Part shown: positions 22,172 to 33,599 of the stretch, piece by piece
Position numbering within the stretch: the first letter of the stretch is position 1
Layout of the letters: each line of letters begins with the position of its first letter
Source of the DNA: Tremella fuciformis
Lineage: Eukaryota; Basidiomycota; Tremellomycetes; Tremellales; Tremellaceae
Assembly: GCA_032768795.1 (NCBI GenBank)
Contig: CP136496.1
Coordinates: forward strand, 682,001-746,000
Reading direction: 5' to 3'
DNA: 64,000 nt
Translations under genes and position numbers: made by a program
The notes under the pieces: generated by a model
What the model saw: the letters and a program-made list of their open reading frames with translations, nothing else
Told to the model about the DNA's origin: nothing
Databases searched by the model: none

Positions 22172-22661
22172 TCGTTGCTCGTTCTGTGTAGCCTGCATGC
22201 ATTACTATGTATAGACCGGCGTCGTACTCCTTTCTGCTCCGTGCTGTCTGTGCGCGTGTGTCCGTGTGTGTCTCAAAGGATGCCTCCGTGCTCAGCGCGG
22301 ACTCGTGCGCAAGCGGTCCATCAAATGGTCTGGTGCACCGGCGCAAAGCCGTCAATTGCGCGTTGGTCAGGGAGGAGCCCCCGTCTTCTCTTAGGGCTCC
22401 TCCGACTTACCGGACCCGGGCTACACCGGCCCAATGCCGACTTGCAGCTTTTCATCCCTAGGCCCGTGCCCACTCTGCGGTCGTCAAGCTATCGGTGTTC
22501 ACTCCGCGACCCCCGCGCCACCCCGCACCTCTCCAGAATTTCGGGTTCGTGGGCCTCCTGACTCGTTCTTGCCCCCTGCGTACCCAACAGGTCAATAGAT
22601 ACATAAGCCCTCGCCCCGCGGCCCAGATGCGCAACAGACATCCTCGCAGACCAGCGGCAAC
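22172..22661. other. Intergenic region upstream of the second DAL5-like gene
   Basis: About 490 nt. It contains a GT-rich stretch near 22250-22271, a TATA-like GATACATAAG near 22596-22605 and a CCCCGCGGCC half-match to the CCCCGCGGGG palindrome near 22615. No gene is recognised. Confidence 0.4.
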
Positions 22662-24581
22662 ATGGAGGAGAACAAGGTGAACGTCGAGCACGACGACGCG
22701 CTTGAAAACAAGGTCGTCCAGACCAAAGGAGGTGATGATGCCCTCAAGGCTCTCGAGGGGTGGGTGGCAACGGCTACATGCGCGGGCAGGGCTGACTAGC
22801 AGCCAGGAGATCGGCTACACCGCCGAGGAGGAGCGCAGGCTCATCCGCAAGCTCGACTGGATCATGATTCCCATGATGGCGTGCGGCACCGGTCTCCAGC
22901 TCGTCGACAAGAGCGCTTTGGGCAGCGCTGCGACTCTGACCATCCGCGCCGACCTGCACCTCGTGGGCTCGCAGTACTCGTGGGCCGTCAGCACGTACTG
23001 TGAGTATGCCACTATTCTGGGACGAAGCTGATCAACAGACTTTGGCTTGCTTCTCGGTACCTGTGGGCCGGACCTCCTTTGACAGCGAGGACAGAGCTGA
23101 TGTCAGACCCCGCCAACCTGTTGCTGCAGCGCTACCACACCGGTAGAGTCATCGCCATCGCCTTTTTCTGCTGGGGAGCCGTCATGCTCGGCACGGTGGT
23201 ACGTGCCTACAACCCTCTCACTCCTTCTCCCTGCCCCATGCCCCTCGCTCACGGCTCACTGGCAGGGCGTCAAGGACTACGGCCAGCTCATCGCCGTACG
23301 CTTCCTCCTCGGCCTGTTCGAGTCGGCGATGGCGCCCGGATTCACCGCCACGACCGCCCGTTTCTACACGCAGGTCGAGCAGCCGCTCCGCTTCTCCCTG
23401 TGGACGCTCGCCAACACGATCATGCCCATCCCCTTCCTGCTCATCTTCTACGGCATCGGCCACGTGGGCGACCACCCGCTGCAGCCCTGGCGCTGGATCT
23501 TCGTCATCCTCGGCATACTGACCGTCATCCTCGGCGGCGTCATCTGGGCGTTCTTCCCCGACAAGCCCAGCACGGCATGGTGGCTCACCCCGCGCGAGCG
23601 CGCCGTGTGTGTCGAGCGCGTGGCGCGGTCGCAAGTCGGTATCAAGAGCCACCACTTTAAGAAGTACCAGGTCATCGAGGCGCTCACGGACGTCAAGGCG
23701 TGGCTGTGAGTAGTGAGGATCTTGACGGGTGCGAGGTAGCTGATGCGGCAGGATCTGCTTCTTGCTTGTTTTCCAACAGGCGGGTGTGTCGCTCCAGACC
23801 AACTTTAGCGGCATCATCATCAGCGGTGAGCCCTTGTTCTATAATATGGAGAAGCGACGCTGACCCCAGGCTTCGGCTACAGCGGCCTCAAGAGTCTCCT
23901 GCTGCAGATCCCCGGCTGGGCACTGGCCAGCATCGTCGTCATCACCAACGGGTTCGTCGTGACGCGCATCAGGCGCATGCGGTACGCCAAGACGCTCGTG
24001 CTGGCCGGCGTGGCCGTCGTCACCGTGACGTGCGGCGCCGTGCTGTACACCCACCCGCCCAGCACCAAGGGGCAGAACAAGGCGCTGTCGCTCGTCATGC
24101 TCACCATCCTCAACTCGAACGCCATCGGCTGTACATCCCCTCCCCCTCCACCTCTTGCCTCACACTGATTGCAGACCCCGTCATCCTCTCGCTGGCCGGC
24201 CAGAACTTTGCCGGCTCCACCAAGAAACAGACCGTCCTCACAATGCTCTTCGTCATGTGTACGTCTGGTCCACTACCTCAGCTTCTTGGACTTGTTGGCT
24301 GACGATGAACAGACTGCGTGTCGAACATCTGCGTGCCGCAGTCGTTCCTCACCCGCCAGTCGCCGCGGTACCAGTACGGCATTCTCACCGTCATGGCCTT
24401 CCAAGCTGCGCACATCGCGGCCAACATCACCCTCTTCTTCTTGGCCAAGATTGAGAACGTCCGCCGCGACCGCGAGCAGGGCGAGCGTATGACCGAGGCC
24501 GAGGAGGATGCCGCGGTCATCATGGCGGGTTTGGAGGACGAGACGGACAAGCGCAACTTGCGCTTCAGGTACCATACCTAG
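22662..24581 (+). CDS. Allantoate permease-like MFS transporter (DAL5/ACS family), intact
   Basis: Nine exons: 22662-22759, 22803-22999, 23039-23062, 23107-23198, 23266-23705, 23752-23825, 23870-24130, 24175-24258, 24313-24581; 512 aa, frame closes. One exon is only 24 nt. ACS-family signs: RRLIRKLDWIMIPMMACGTGLQLVDKSALG, LLLGTYPANLLLQRYHTGR, LLGLFESAMAPGFT, QTNFSGIIISGFGYSG and AIGYPVILSLAGQNFAGSTKKQT. It is predicted to be a 12-TM plasma-membrane importer of an organic anion such as allantoate, ureidosuccinate or a sugar acid. It follows the hydroxyacid dehydrogenase in the candidate catabolic cluster and may cover for the frameshifted paralogue at 12831-14788. Confidence 0.9.
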
Positions 24582-24886
24582 GCAGACAGGGCACTTGTCG
24601 AGCAGAGGAGGGGGTTCTGGGAAGCACAGATATGAAATGTTCAGGACATGCAGGGTTGCGCCATCATATCAGGACTCGCACCGCAATCTTTAGTCGTTCT
24701 CTGACACGACGCACGCGGTGCATCGACAGGAGACCTAATGTATGTAAACACAGATGCCTGCCAGGCGGAATGCCCCTAGAGACGATATGCGAAGAGTCTG
24801 TAATGTATGTATGCTACACCTGAGGTTGAAATACTGAGTAATGGTGAATGTCCTTCAAATGCCCAAATACACCTCCCATCACCACC
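24582..24886. other. Convergent gap, nothing recognised
   Basis: 305 nt between the permease stop and the Ser-rich gene stop on the opposite strand. Presumably 3' UTRs and terminators; no RNA gene or repeat seen. Confidence 0.4.
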
Positions 24887-27800
24887 TCACAGCTCAATCA
24901 CCTCCCCGCCACAACACTTGCACCCCTGCCTGAGGTCCAAGCCCACAACCGGTTCGCATGCCGGCATCACCGATACACTCTGCATCTTCAAGGCTCGCTT
25001 CTCGGGCGACAAGAAAGCCGCACGGATCTTGGACGGGCTGGTCTTGGGCAGGTAGCCGGCCAGGTACGACAAGGCCGAGCTTGCAGCCGAGGCAGAGGTC
25101 GATGTCGAGCCGTGTGCCGGGCGACCGCTCATTTGTGGGACCTCCGTCTGAACAATCTGGCTCGGCAAGGCCACTTGAACATCTCTGTCCGCTGCCACCG
25201 CGATTGTCTTTGGCAGTGGTGCAGAGAACACCCTCCTTCGCTCGTCGTGCGCCACATAAGGAAACACGTTGAATCCCATCATCGCTTCTTCCTCGGCGCT
25301 GGCTCGTCTGTCGAGACTGGACAGGCCGAAAAAGCTATCACGTTTGCCTGCTTGGTTGGCAGCTTCCATGGATCGCACCGAAGATTTGGAAGGGAAGCCC
25401 CAGGATCTGAATCGAGCATTAGGGTCAGTCGGAGATGAAATCGTCTCGGGCAGTGGGGTCGCCGGCGTGACGATAGGAGTTGGCAATGAGGGTGTGAAAG
25501 ACGAAGAATCGGTAGACATGCGCCCGTGAAAGTCGGACATCGAGGCCATGTCGAACGAATGTAAAGGTGGGCGCGTGGAATTTCCAGCTTTTGCGCCAAA
25601 CGGCTTCGGGAACGACCATGCCGACATCTTAGGCGACGAGTGGCGAGAATCCTCGAGTGCTTTTTCGGCTTGGGCCAGGCGAAGCAGCAGGTCCGCCTTT
25701 TCTCTCTTCTCCTTCTCCAATGTCGATGTGAGGTGGAAGAGTTGGTCGCGCATGTCCGAGACAAGTCGATCACGTTGTGGAGAAGGAGATGAGCGGTCAA
25801 CTTGGGGCTGTGCAGCGGAAACCGAGGACAGCCTGGACCCGACTGCAAACATTAGCTCTCGCCCAACCTCTCAACAGTAGTACCGACTTTTCCGGACCCT
25901 TTCACGCAGGATGGCGCTCTCCTTTCGCTCGCTGTCAAGGGCATCTTCAGCATTCCTGCACCTGGTCTTCCACATCTCAACATCGTCCTTGAGAGCGTCC
26001 CGCTCCATCTCGAGTTCGAGCTGAGTGTCCCGCCAGTCTCCCAAACTCGAGACTTCGCTGCTTCGCCGACCGACACTATCCGTCCCGCCACCAAACGGCC
26101 CGAGAGGAGTGGATTCAATATCGTCTTCCTCGTGTACGTCAGCAGGCCATTCGGACGAGTCCTCCTCTCGTTCGCGGACTTCCGACAAGATGCGATTCGC
26201 CCCGCCAGCAAAGCCGAGACCGACGATGGATTTCGGTCGTGGACATGGGCGATTGACAGGCCTGCCACTACCCCATCCAAGCCGAGGGGATGTAAAGGTC
26301 GGTGGCGGCGAGGCAAGACCCATCTCAGACATCGGCGGTGGCGAGGCGAACGATCGGGAGCCCAAAGACCAGTCACGAGAGGAAGAAATGCTGTCGTCTT
26401 TCTTATACGAGATCGAGCTTCCCCTGGAACCTGCTCGCACGCCTTTTCGACGCGTTGCAGTGAATTTGGCAGATTTTGGGGTGCTGAGGACGCCTGTCGC
26501 CGGTGACGAAGAAGCGGAAGACGTCAAGCTGATATTGGCCAAGCCGGAAAGAGGTCGCGGTCGACCGCGTCCTATGGCGCCATAGCCTTTGACCGGGGGT
26601 GAAGTCAAATCTGCACTGTCCATTGAGCCCTTGCCGGCGGACGAAGGGCGACCCAGAGTCAGAGATCGTAGCCCCTCGGGGGTCTCTGATGCCGAGCGAT
26701 ACGGCGACTCTCTGTTGACGAGGTGCAGCTGCCTGAGACGCATTGGCGTAGGCTCGACCTCGGCAACCGGCGAGATGGGCCGAGAAGGCTGCTCTTGAAA
26801 CGAGTTCGCAAGCGGTGGAGAGTCGTTCTTAGGAACGGTAGTCTCGCAGAGGGGCAATACAGCTTGTTTGACGCTGATGTCCGCTGCGTCCTCCTCTGCT
26901 TCGTCCACCTCGGCAAGGACGGACAGCTGTCGAGTCATCGACGCACGCTTCGGCATACCCAAGTCCATGCCAAAACCCAAGCCGTCTTCTGATGATCGAG
27001 TCGGGAACCCCGGCCAACGATCAGTGTTTGGCAGAATGGCTTCGCCGGCAGATGACCACCCGAAGCCAATACCGGTCGTCGAGCTAACGGATGAAGAGCT
27101 CGTCAGTGATGCCAGAGACGGTTCGGAGGTTTCGAATGTCGGACTGAAGCTTCCAGTCTCCGGTGAGAGACGCTTTGATTCCACTGCTAACGTATCTACG
27201 GCATCGTCAAATGAGGGCAAGGCGATCTCCGAGTGGTGTGGTGGTTCTGGGACAAAGTTGCGCTGCCCGTTCAAAGCTTCAAGTGTTTTTCGGCGGGACT
27301 CGTCCTTTGACATTTCGGCTTCGGCTCCCCGACCTGAAGGCTCGAATTTGAGCTTGGACCCGTTGATGGTAGGGCTGATTCGGGCCTTCTGTTCGGGTCC
27401 GGTTGGGGAACATGGTGAAGATGGGAAGCTGGGCGATGAGATCCCGAGAGAAGTTGGTCGACCAACTTTGAGATTCGGCAGGGAGATTGAGGATGATCGC
27501 GAGTGGGAGTGGCGTTTACGGATGGGCGGCGTCGGGGGCGGGGAAGCCGAATCAAATGTCCCGAAGGCATGCCTAGACAGCGCGCCATTGGGTGATGTCG
27601 GTCCGAGCGGTGTAGGGCGAGTGAGCAACAAGCTGGGAGGTCGCGACGAAGGCGTCGAGTGTATCCTGCCATCCGGCGATGTTGGCAAGGAGAAATTGCC
27701 ACTGCTGGGGAAGGTGTTGAAAGACGATCGGCGCCCTTCGAGCGATGGTTGGGAGGACGAGTTGCGCAAGTTTGGCAATCCGCTACTCGGGGACGAGCAT

Positions 27801-28519
27801 CGTTTTGCCCCGAATGAAAATGCTTGTAGGCGGGACCGTACATTGTCCTCATCGCCTTTGTCACAGCCCAGAGCGTTCGCCTCAGACTTCTCCATGGGCG
27901 TAGGAGGAATGAGGTTCAACGATGTCGGTCGAGGCATTTCGAGACGCAGTCCAGCATTGTTGCTGGGCCCGGCCTGAGAGGAGAATACATCCCCGTCTTC
28001 AAAGAGGCCAACAACAGATGTGCGAGCTGGGGCCATACTCGATGAGCCCAATGTGGACCGTTGCCGTCGGTGACCGCTCATCGCTCGGCTTCCTTCCCTG
28101 CGATGACTCGACATCTTGGGTGAGAAGCCCTCCTTGTCGCTGTTGCCGGTGGGGCGCGAGATCACCCCACGTCGCGGGGTGGTGTTGCCTCCTTTGCTTG
28201 TACTTAGCGGTAGAGGCTGTCGTGCCGGTGAAGACGGAATAAGAGGAGACGAGCGGGATTTGGAAGAAGACGAGGAGTGCACAGGCGAGTGAGATGTCTC
28301 GGCGGAATGCGCAGACGATCTCGATTGGCGAAACGACTTGAGCTGTACATCAGCGCCTGCGCCGCCGGCCTTCGAATGGCCAATGTCGAGCATTGTGTTG
28401 GGCCTGGACCCAGGTCTCGGCGACGGACCCACCTTTTTCCTCGCTGCTGCCAATTGTTGGGCTCTCCTGTCCGAACCGGGCGAGATGAGAGACGCAGGCG
28501 AGTCCAAGACGTCGGCCAT
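24887..28519 (-). CDS. Large Ser-rich protein with short coiled coils, function unknown
   Basis: Two exons, 25888-28519 and 24887-25842; 1195 aa from Met at 28519 (MADVLDSPASLIS); the frame is open further upstream, but this Met fits the composition change. Most of the protein is low-complexity Ser/Pro/Arg with many RRxS/T sites, as in cytoskeletal or signalling scaffolds. Two heptad-like segments flank the intron: one around QLELEMERDALKDDVEMW and one around MRDQLFHLTSTLEKEK. The C-terminus ends in a Cys-containing CKCCGGEVIEL tail. I do not recognise a catalytic domain. Intron donor is GTCGGT. Confidence 0.75.
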
Positions 28520-29699
28520 GACCAGAAACGAGACTGCGACCCGTGGGTGATGACACGTAGCGTTGAATGATGTTCCAGAGTTGTGGTGATAGCTTTCCAG
28601 CCCCTTTGCCAACTCTGTCCTGCCCTTTCCTTCCTCTGCTCGATGGACTGGCGAATCAGGTGTCGGGACCGGCTGGACAAGGCGTCACGGAGCTGATGCT
28701 GTGGTAGATGTAAATGAGTGTGATGTGAAACGAGCGACGAGGGGTGAGACGGTATCGGCGTGGATCGAGTTGACGATGGAGCGCCGCAGTCACTGTGGTG
28801 CTTGAGCGAGTCCAGAAGAGAGGAATGGGGTTGCGGTACTAGAGAGAGAGAGGTGAGCGGGGTGGCGGATGATAGAGTTGATGTCAAGAAGAGATGGGAG
28901 GGGAAGAGGAGTTTTGCGTTGGCCTAGACCCCGGTGTATTGGCGTATGATGTTCCCAACAGGGTAAAGGGAGGTCAAAGCGCAGTGTGTGTGCGGGGACA
29001 AGGCTCGAGCGTAGACCCACACGGGCCAGCACAGCCAGTAGCCAGAGGTAGTACTGGTGACAATGTTTGGAGAGGCAGCAGGTGAGAGCTGTCAGGCAGT
29101 GTCGTGTATTGTAGCGTAGCGTATCGTGATGTCTCAGACGGCTCGGCCAGAAAGAGTCGTAGCGTCGAATTATAGAGCAGTCAAGAGCAATGTCGAACGA
29201 GTCCAGAGATAGATGAGATGATGAGTCGACCGACTGACAGGCGATGAGGTGGCCGGCCTCCGGTCTGCCCTGCCGCCGCAGCTACGAGCCGATGGGGGAG
29301 ACAGAGGCAGGAGAGGAGTCCTGTCGGATGGGCATCATGAGCAGCGACCCAACCGACGGGGGAACAATAGTTAAAGCTGTCTGGACGCGTTTCATCGGGT
29401 GATCCCAGGCACACCGGGTGGCTTTTTGTTTCGTTCCTGGCAGTCTCGCGTCGACGCGTCTCTTCGGGCTCTATATGCCGGGTTTCGAACCGTATAGAGC
29501 GTCCATCGTCGAGTAGTAGTTCTTGTATGTATGTGTCCAAGTATCGTCTGAGTCGCCACAGCCTGTTCTGCACCCAGCGGCTCCGGGTTGGTGCCCAGTG
29601 GCGTTAGGCTTACAACGCTCAGCAGCGCAGTCAGTTGTGCATGATCAACGCTGCAGATATCTACGAAACTCGACTACGACTATGCTACCTCCCACTGGT
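28520..29699. other. Long upstream region, no gene recognised
   Basis: About 1.2 kb between the Ser-rich gene start (minus) and the glyoxalase II stop (minus). It probably holds the 5' leader and promoter of the Ser-rich gene; a purine-rich stretch lies near 28880-28915 and small GTAGCGTAGCGTA repeats near 29110. No convincing exon or RNA gene. Confidence 0.4.
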
Positions 29700-30817
29700 C
29701 TACATCGCATTCTTCATTTCCCTCAGCTTGCCAATCACTTTAACAGGGTCAGTCTCTCCCGTTGCTTTCCTGCCGGGTCAGGCTCGCCGCGGGTCATGTG
29801 ATCAAGACATACCGAGCTTCAGCAGTCTCCAGTCGCATGAAGACATTCCACGATTTCTCATCGCCTATCGTCGACTTGCCGGTCGTACACGAGTCTGCTT
29901 GCGCCTTCTGCATCAATCTTTAGCGGTCAGCTGGATGGTATACCCGGCTCCACACGGATCTCACCCCTGCAAAGCCTTGTTGTCAGGCTCGACCGTGAGG
30001 CCAAACTTGGCAGACCCCTTCGTGTACTCGTGCCCATTGTACACTTTTGTGTCGTCGGGCAGTTTGCCGAGATATGTCAAGGCGGCGTGCATCTCCTTCG
30101 GCGTGCCTTTGGGTGTCAGGGCATAACAAGCAGGCGGAAGAAATGGTCACCCTCAAAAAACCTGCCGCAGCCTGCAAGGAACAGAGTGTCACTGCCGCTT
30201 CAGCTCAGGCCAAGCTTCCTGGTCCAGCTGACTAACCCTGTGAATACCCCGCGTTGGTCGGTCTTCTTGTCTTCGACGAAGAAGCAGGTCGAATCTTGGG
30301 TGTGACAAGGGGTATGGAGGCATCTGCCATGAGCGATCTTCCAAGTCTACATGACTCGACCTACTTGACGTCGATATCCTGTCCAATCTTGAACGTCTGG
30401 CCGTCTTTCACCACCTTGTTCGTCCCAGGAGCTTGGCTAGATCCGCCATACGCCTCGATATCCTGATGCAGGGACAACTGTCGTTCAGCTTGAGCGCACG
30501 AGGCCGGTCCACCAGCCGAACGCACGAATTTCTCATTGCCACCCGAATGGTCTTTGTGGTGATGAGTCGTGATCAGCGTCGTAATCTGCCCATCAGTCTC
30601 GCCCTCCTCGCCGGGGCGCCGAGACAGACCTTTACTCCCTCCGCCTTGGCCTGCTGAGAGATGCTGTCGGCGTCCCAGGGGTCCACGACCGCCGACTCCT
30701 TTGTGGCGTCGTCAGTGACGAGGTACATCCAGTTGTCCGACCACGACACTTGGATCGGCGTGATCTGGCGATCAGCACCACTCCTCCGTCCGGACTACCG
30801 GCGGGCCAGACCTTCAT
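29700..30817 (-). CDS. Hydroxyacylglutathione hydrolase (glyoxalase II)
   Basis: Nine exons: 30812-30817, 30630-30764, 30526-30585, 30365-30477, 30237-30323, 30151-30191, 29965-30106, 29813-29917, 29700-29769; 252 aa, frame closes. Metallo-beta-lactamase fold with the binuclear metal motif THHHKDH (Thr54 to His60), CLHTPCHT, DTLFLAGCGRFFEG and VYNGHEYT, and the C-terminal substrate-binding part with STIGDEKSWNVFMR. It hydrolyses S-lactoylglutathione to lactate and glutathione in methylglyoxal detoxification. The first coding exon is only six nucleotides in this model; Met at 30838 or a longer N-terminal exon (see next entry) are alternatives. Confidence 0.9.
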
Positions 30818-30859
30818 CTTGGCTCTGATCGTCAGCAATCGGTCTCAGTCCGCATGAGC

Positions 30860-31245
30860 AGCTAGCTGACACTGCTGATGTTGCGAAGGATCTGCTGGGC
30901 TGTAGGAGGACTCGTGCGCGGGTCAGCTGTCGGAACATTGAACGACTCGCAGTTGCGAGACAGAGACAGCTCCTCTCCAGTCAAATAGCCGTCGTGGGTC
31001 AGCCGGTCAGCGATGACTTGCGGGTCCCCGCCTCCATCGTCCCCGAGGCCGTTTCCGAATGTGGCGGACGCGGCGGCCAATGCAATCCGACAATGACGGC
31101 TGGAGGACGCATTCAAAGGTCCTCTCTCCTTGTCTGTGTGTACTGGCGTCGCTCGTCGTCGGGCGGGAGAAGCACCTCGGGTGATTGACGTCAGAGAGGT
31201 GATGTCGTGCTCCTCTCTATCTTGACAGAGGGATTTATCGTCCAT
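30860..31245 (-). CDS. Possible N-terminal extension or small upstream gene of glyoxalase II
   Basis: A minus-strand frame from Met at 31245 runs to a stop at 30862-30864 with GC-rich codon choice like real exons. It encodes about 127 residues with DPQVIADRLTHDGYLTGEELS and AQQILRNISS; no family is recognised. If a GTCAGC donor at its end is joined to the AAG acceptor just before the glyoxalase start, the frame continues into glyoxalase II, giving an N-terminal domain. A TATA-like ATATAT lies about 40 nt upstream of this Met (31283-31288). An internal 41-nt intron is also possible. Whether it is coding at all is open. Confidence 0.3.
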
Positions 31246-31555
31246 GAACGTTCCTCCCGCCGTCCGAAGAGAATGGTTGATGCGATATATGTCCGGCCCG
31301 AACGCCCGAGATAGCGAAGCGCCGACACTCACCGTCCTTGCTTCTCTTGTATCCAGAGAGGTCAATGACGGGCCCAAGCGGCTCGCCACCGCAGCCGCTG
31401 GGACGGCGACCAGGTATATATGTCTCGCCGCTGCCGTCTCAGGTCGTCAGCGCCCACAGCCACAACTCCTCCAGCTCCAGCTCCAGCCTCACCTCGCCTC
31501 AGCTCACACCCTCTCTCCTCATACAGCTTGACCAAGCCGTCTTACTCAACACACG

Positions 31556-31815
31556 ATGACCGCCATCACTGCCGACCAACTCGCCCAGCGCTTCTACCCC
31601 GGGCACGACCAAGAGCATGTGCCCGAGCCCAAGGCCGAGCGCCCCTTCAAAGACGACGAGGAGCAGGACGAGGAGACCCTGGTGAAGTGCAACTGCGCCG
31701 ACTGCGACTGCAAGACCATGACCTCGAGCGGGAAATGCAAGATGGTGAGCTCTCCTTCTTTCCTGACTGTTCGGGTAGCTGAGTCCCGCAGTGCACCGAC
31801 GGCAACCATGCATGA
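31556..31815 (+). CDS. Small C6H protein 1 (tandem Cys-rich family)
   Basis: Exons 31556-31744 and 31792-31815; 70 aa. After an acidic N-terminal half comes KCNCADCDC, eight residues, CKM, the phase-0 intron, and CTDGNHA at the very end. The consensus shared by all five neighbours is C-x-C-x2-C-x-C-x(8-10)-C-x2-C-x2-G-x-H. Six Cys and one His in about 25 residues suggest tight binding of one or two Zn(II) or Cu(I) ions. No signal peptide, so probably cytosolic or nuclear. A TATATATG element lies at 31415-31422. Function unknown. It is too Cys-poor and too ordered for a classical metallothionein, but a metal-buffering role cannot be excluded. Confidence 0.72.
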
Positions 31816-32203
31816 TGGCCCGCCGCCTCATCCAAGAAACAAACAAAAAAAGAGTTCGAGTCGAGGTTGAGCAATGGCGAGTATGAGTCTGTAGATGGGA
31901 GAAACGAGGAGATGGCGTTGTGTGCACGATGTTGCTCGGCGCAGTTAGGAGTGACACGATGTAGCCCGAACCGATGAAAAGTTTGCCAGTCGTCCGTGCC
32001 CGACGCGCGCCCTTGCCTCGCAGCAGCCGCGCGCTCGACAGTGTCAGCGGTCAGATTGGGGTGGAATGTGGAGCGCTGACGGAGCAGTCTCGCTTCCGGG
32101 AGAGCCTGAAGCTCAGCCAAACGTATATAAGCTCATAGCCTATCGGTCAGTCGCCCCAACTCCTCGACCACTAACCCCAAGAGCCGAAGCAGCCTGCTTG
32201 ACA
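31816..32203. promoter_or_regulatory. Promoter region of small C6H gene 2
   Basis: A 388-nt gap containing TATATAAG at 32124-32131, 73 nt before the start of gene 2. No other feature seen. Confidence 0.5.
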
Positions 32204-32462
32204 ATGAGCGCAATCAGCGACGACAACGACGGCCGCACTGAGGCGCACAACGGCCCCGAGCCTGCAGACCCGACTCCGGAGATCCAAAAGTGCGCCTGCA
32301 GGATCTGCGACTGCATGCACGCCGCATACATCAGCTCGCCAGTCTGCGCAGACGTGAGTGGTTTTCGCAAGCCAAGTGCCGGGCAGGGCTGAGGAGCAGT
32401 GTCAGCTTGGTCGACACGGCTTCCCGCCGCACCGTCCCCAGCCGCCGCTGCGCAGTCCTTGA
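32204..32462 (+). CDS. Small C6H protein 2 (tandem Cys-rich family)
   Basis: Exons 32204-32353 and 32400-32462; 70 aa. The N-terminus is acidic and hydrophilic. The core is KCACRICDC, ten residues, CAD, phase-0 intron, then CQLGRHGFPP and a short basic Pro-rich tail. The split of the last C-x2-C pair by the intron, right after Asp, is the same as in protein 3. The small size, one-intron layout and own TATA box show a real expressed unit rather than a pseudogene. Metal binding is inferred from the ligand pattern; the role is unknown. Confidence 0.72.
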
Positions 32463-33373
32463 AGCGCGATCGGGGCAACAGTACCTCAATCCTTTATAGC
32501 TCAGTCGCGCTGAGCGTCGTTACTTTGTGCCCGATTGCAAAAGTATATACGCAGTCGCTGTATCTTGCCCGATGCAACGTCGATGACCCTTTTCCTCTCC
32601 GTCCATGTCGGGCCCCTCCGTCTGCATCGTCTTTTTCACCTTGGACTTGCTCCACCCGGATCGTCGGACCCGTCATAAACACGCGACACTGGGCCGTGCG
32701 CGTGCCGCGTGGCCGAAGTGGAGCTGAGCGCCGAGACGATCGCGGACCGGACCTTGGTCGCGCCTCCCCCTGCAACGTGGCGGACCCGCTGGCGGTGCAA
32801 GAGGACGTTCTGGGCGTCTCCGACCTGGCCCTCTCACATGTGGGCCAGGTGTTCGGCTGGCGGTGACTCCCTTTGAAGGGCTCGACCCACGCCTGAAAAG
32901 TTTTCTCTCTACTTTTTAGCCATGGGCGCTGGAGACGACGAGAAACGAGGTGCCCCCACCCTGCGTCGACCTCGCCTCGACTCGCTTGAGCAGCACCGTA
33001 ACTCGCCCGACGCGACGAGGACGAGGTGTAGTCGCCTTCATCGCCCGCTGGGGCTCCTGGTGGTGCGTTGACGCACCAGCGTTGCATCCATGCTCGATGG
33101 CGCCCCCACCGCTACGCTGCAGCGCTGTGGCCATGCCGCCCGCTCCATCGTTCCACCCCTCCTAATCGAGGTCGAGGAGGAGCAGATGCCGGCGACGGGG
33201 TATATAAGCTGCGCGTCGAGAAGCTGTGAGAAGCAGCAACCCTCGTCCGAAACCCTCTTCTCAGAAGTAACAGAGCCAGAACCAGAACCACACTCGACGT
33301 GGATCGCCGAGTGACCCGCCGCTGCCCAGCCACATCACCACATACGTACGACTAGGTCGATCCGTCCGCCACA
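32463..33373. other. Intergenic region with TATA box before small C6H gene 3
   Basis: About 910 nt. TATATAAG lies at 33201-33208, 166 nt before the start of gene 3. No further family member was found in the three forward frames by looking for C-x-C-x2-C-x-C. Confidence 0.4.
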
Positions 33374-33599
33374 ATGCCCTTCCCGACTTGTATCCGGTTC
33401 CCCTTCTGGGGCCCGGTGCACATCCGCCGCTGCACCTGTCGCAGGTGCTATTGCTGGCACGCAGTATCGTGTCTCACCCCCGTTTGCGTGGATGTACGTC
33501 TTCCACGCTCACCGTCTCACTCTACCCTGTGAATGAGCAGACATTGACTATCAGTGCCAGTTGGGCCGGCATTACCCGCCCAACGCACCCCGACCTTGA
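33374..33599 (+). CDS. Small C6H protein 3 (tandem Cys-rich family)
   Basis: Exons 33374-33493 and 33555-33599; 54 aa. The core is RCTCRRCYC, ten residues including one extra Cys, CVD, phase-0 intron (donor GTACGT), then CQLGRHYPPNAPRP. It is the closest relative of protein 2 (shared V-C-x-D, CQLGRH and Pro-rich tail), pointing to a recent tandem duplication. The N-terminus here is short, aromatic and basic, unlike the acidic heads of proteins 1 and 2. Role unknown. Confidence 0.72.

Noticed and set aside
21431..22198. 255-codon minus-strand frame
   Set aside because: It is the antisense shadow of the hydroxyacid dehydrogenase exon, with no family resemblance.
27271..28887. Other long frames over the Ser-rich gene on both strands
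   Set aside because: Repetitive Ser/Arg/Pro codons leave several frames open; only the minus-strand frame with the coiled coil and in-frame splice to 24887-25842 is coherent.
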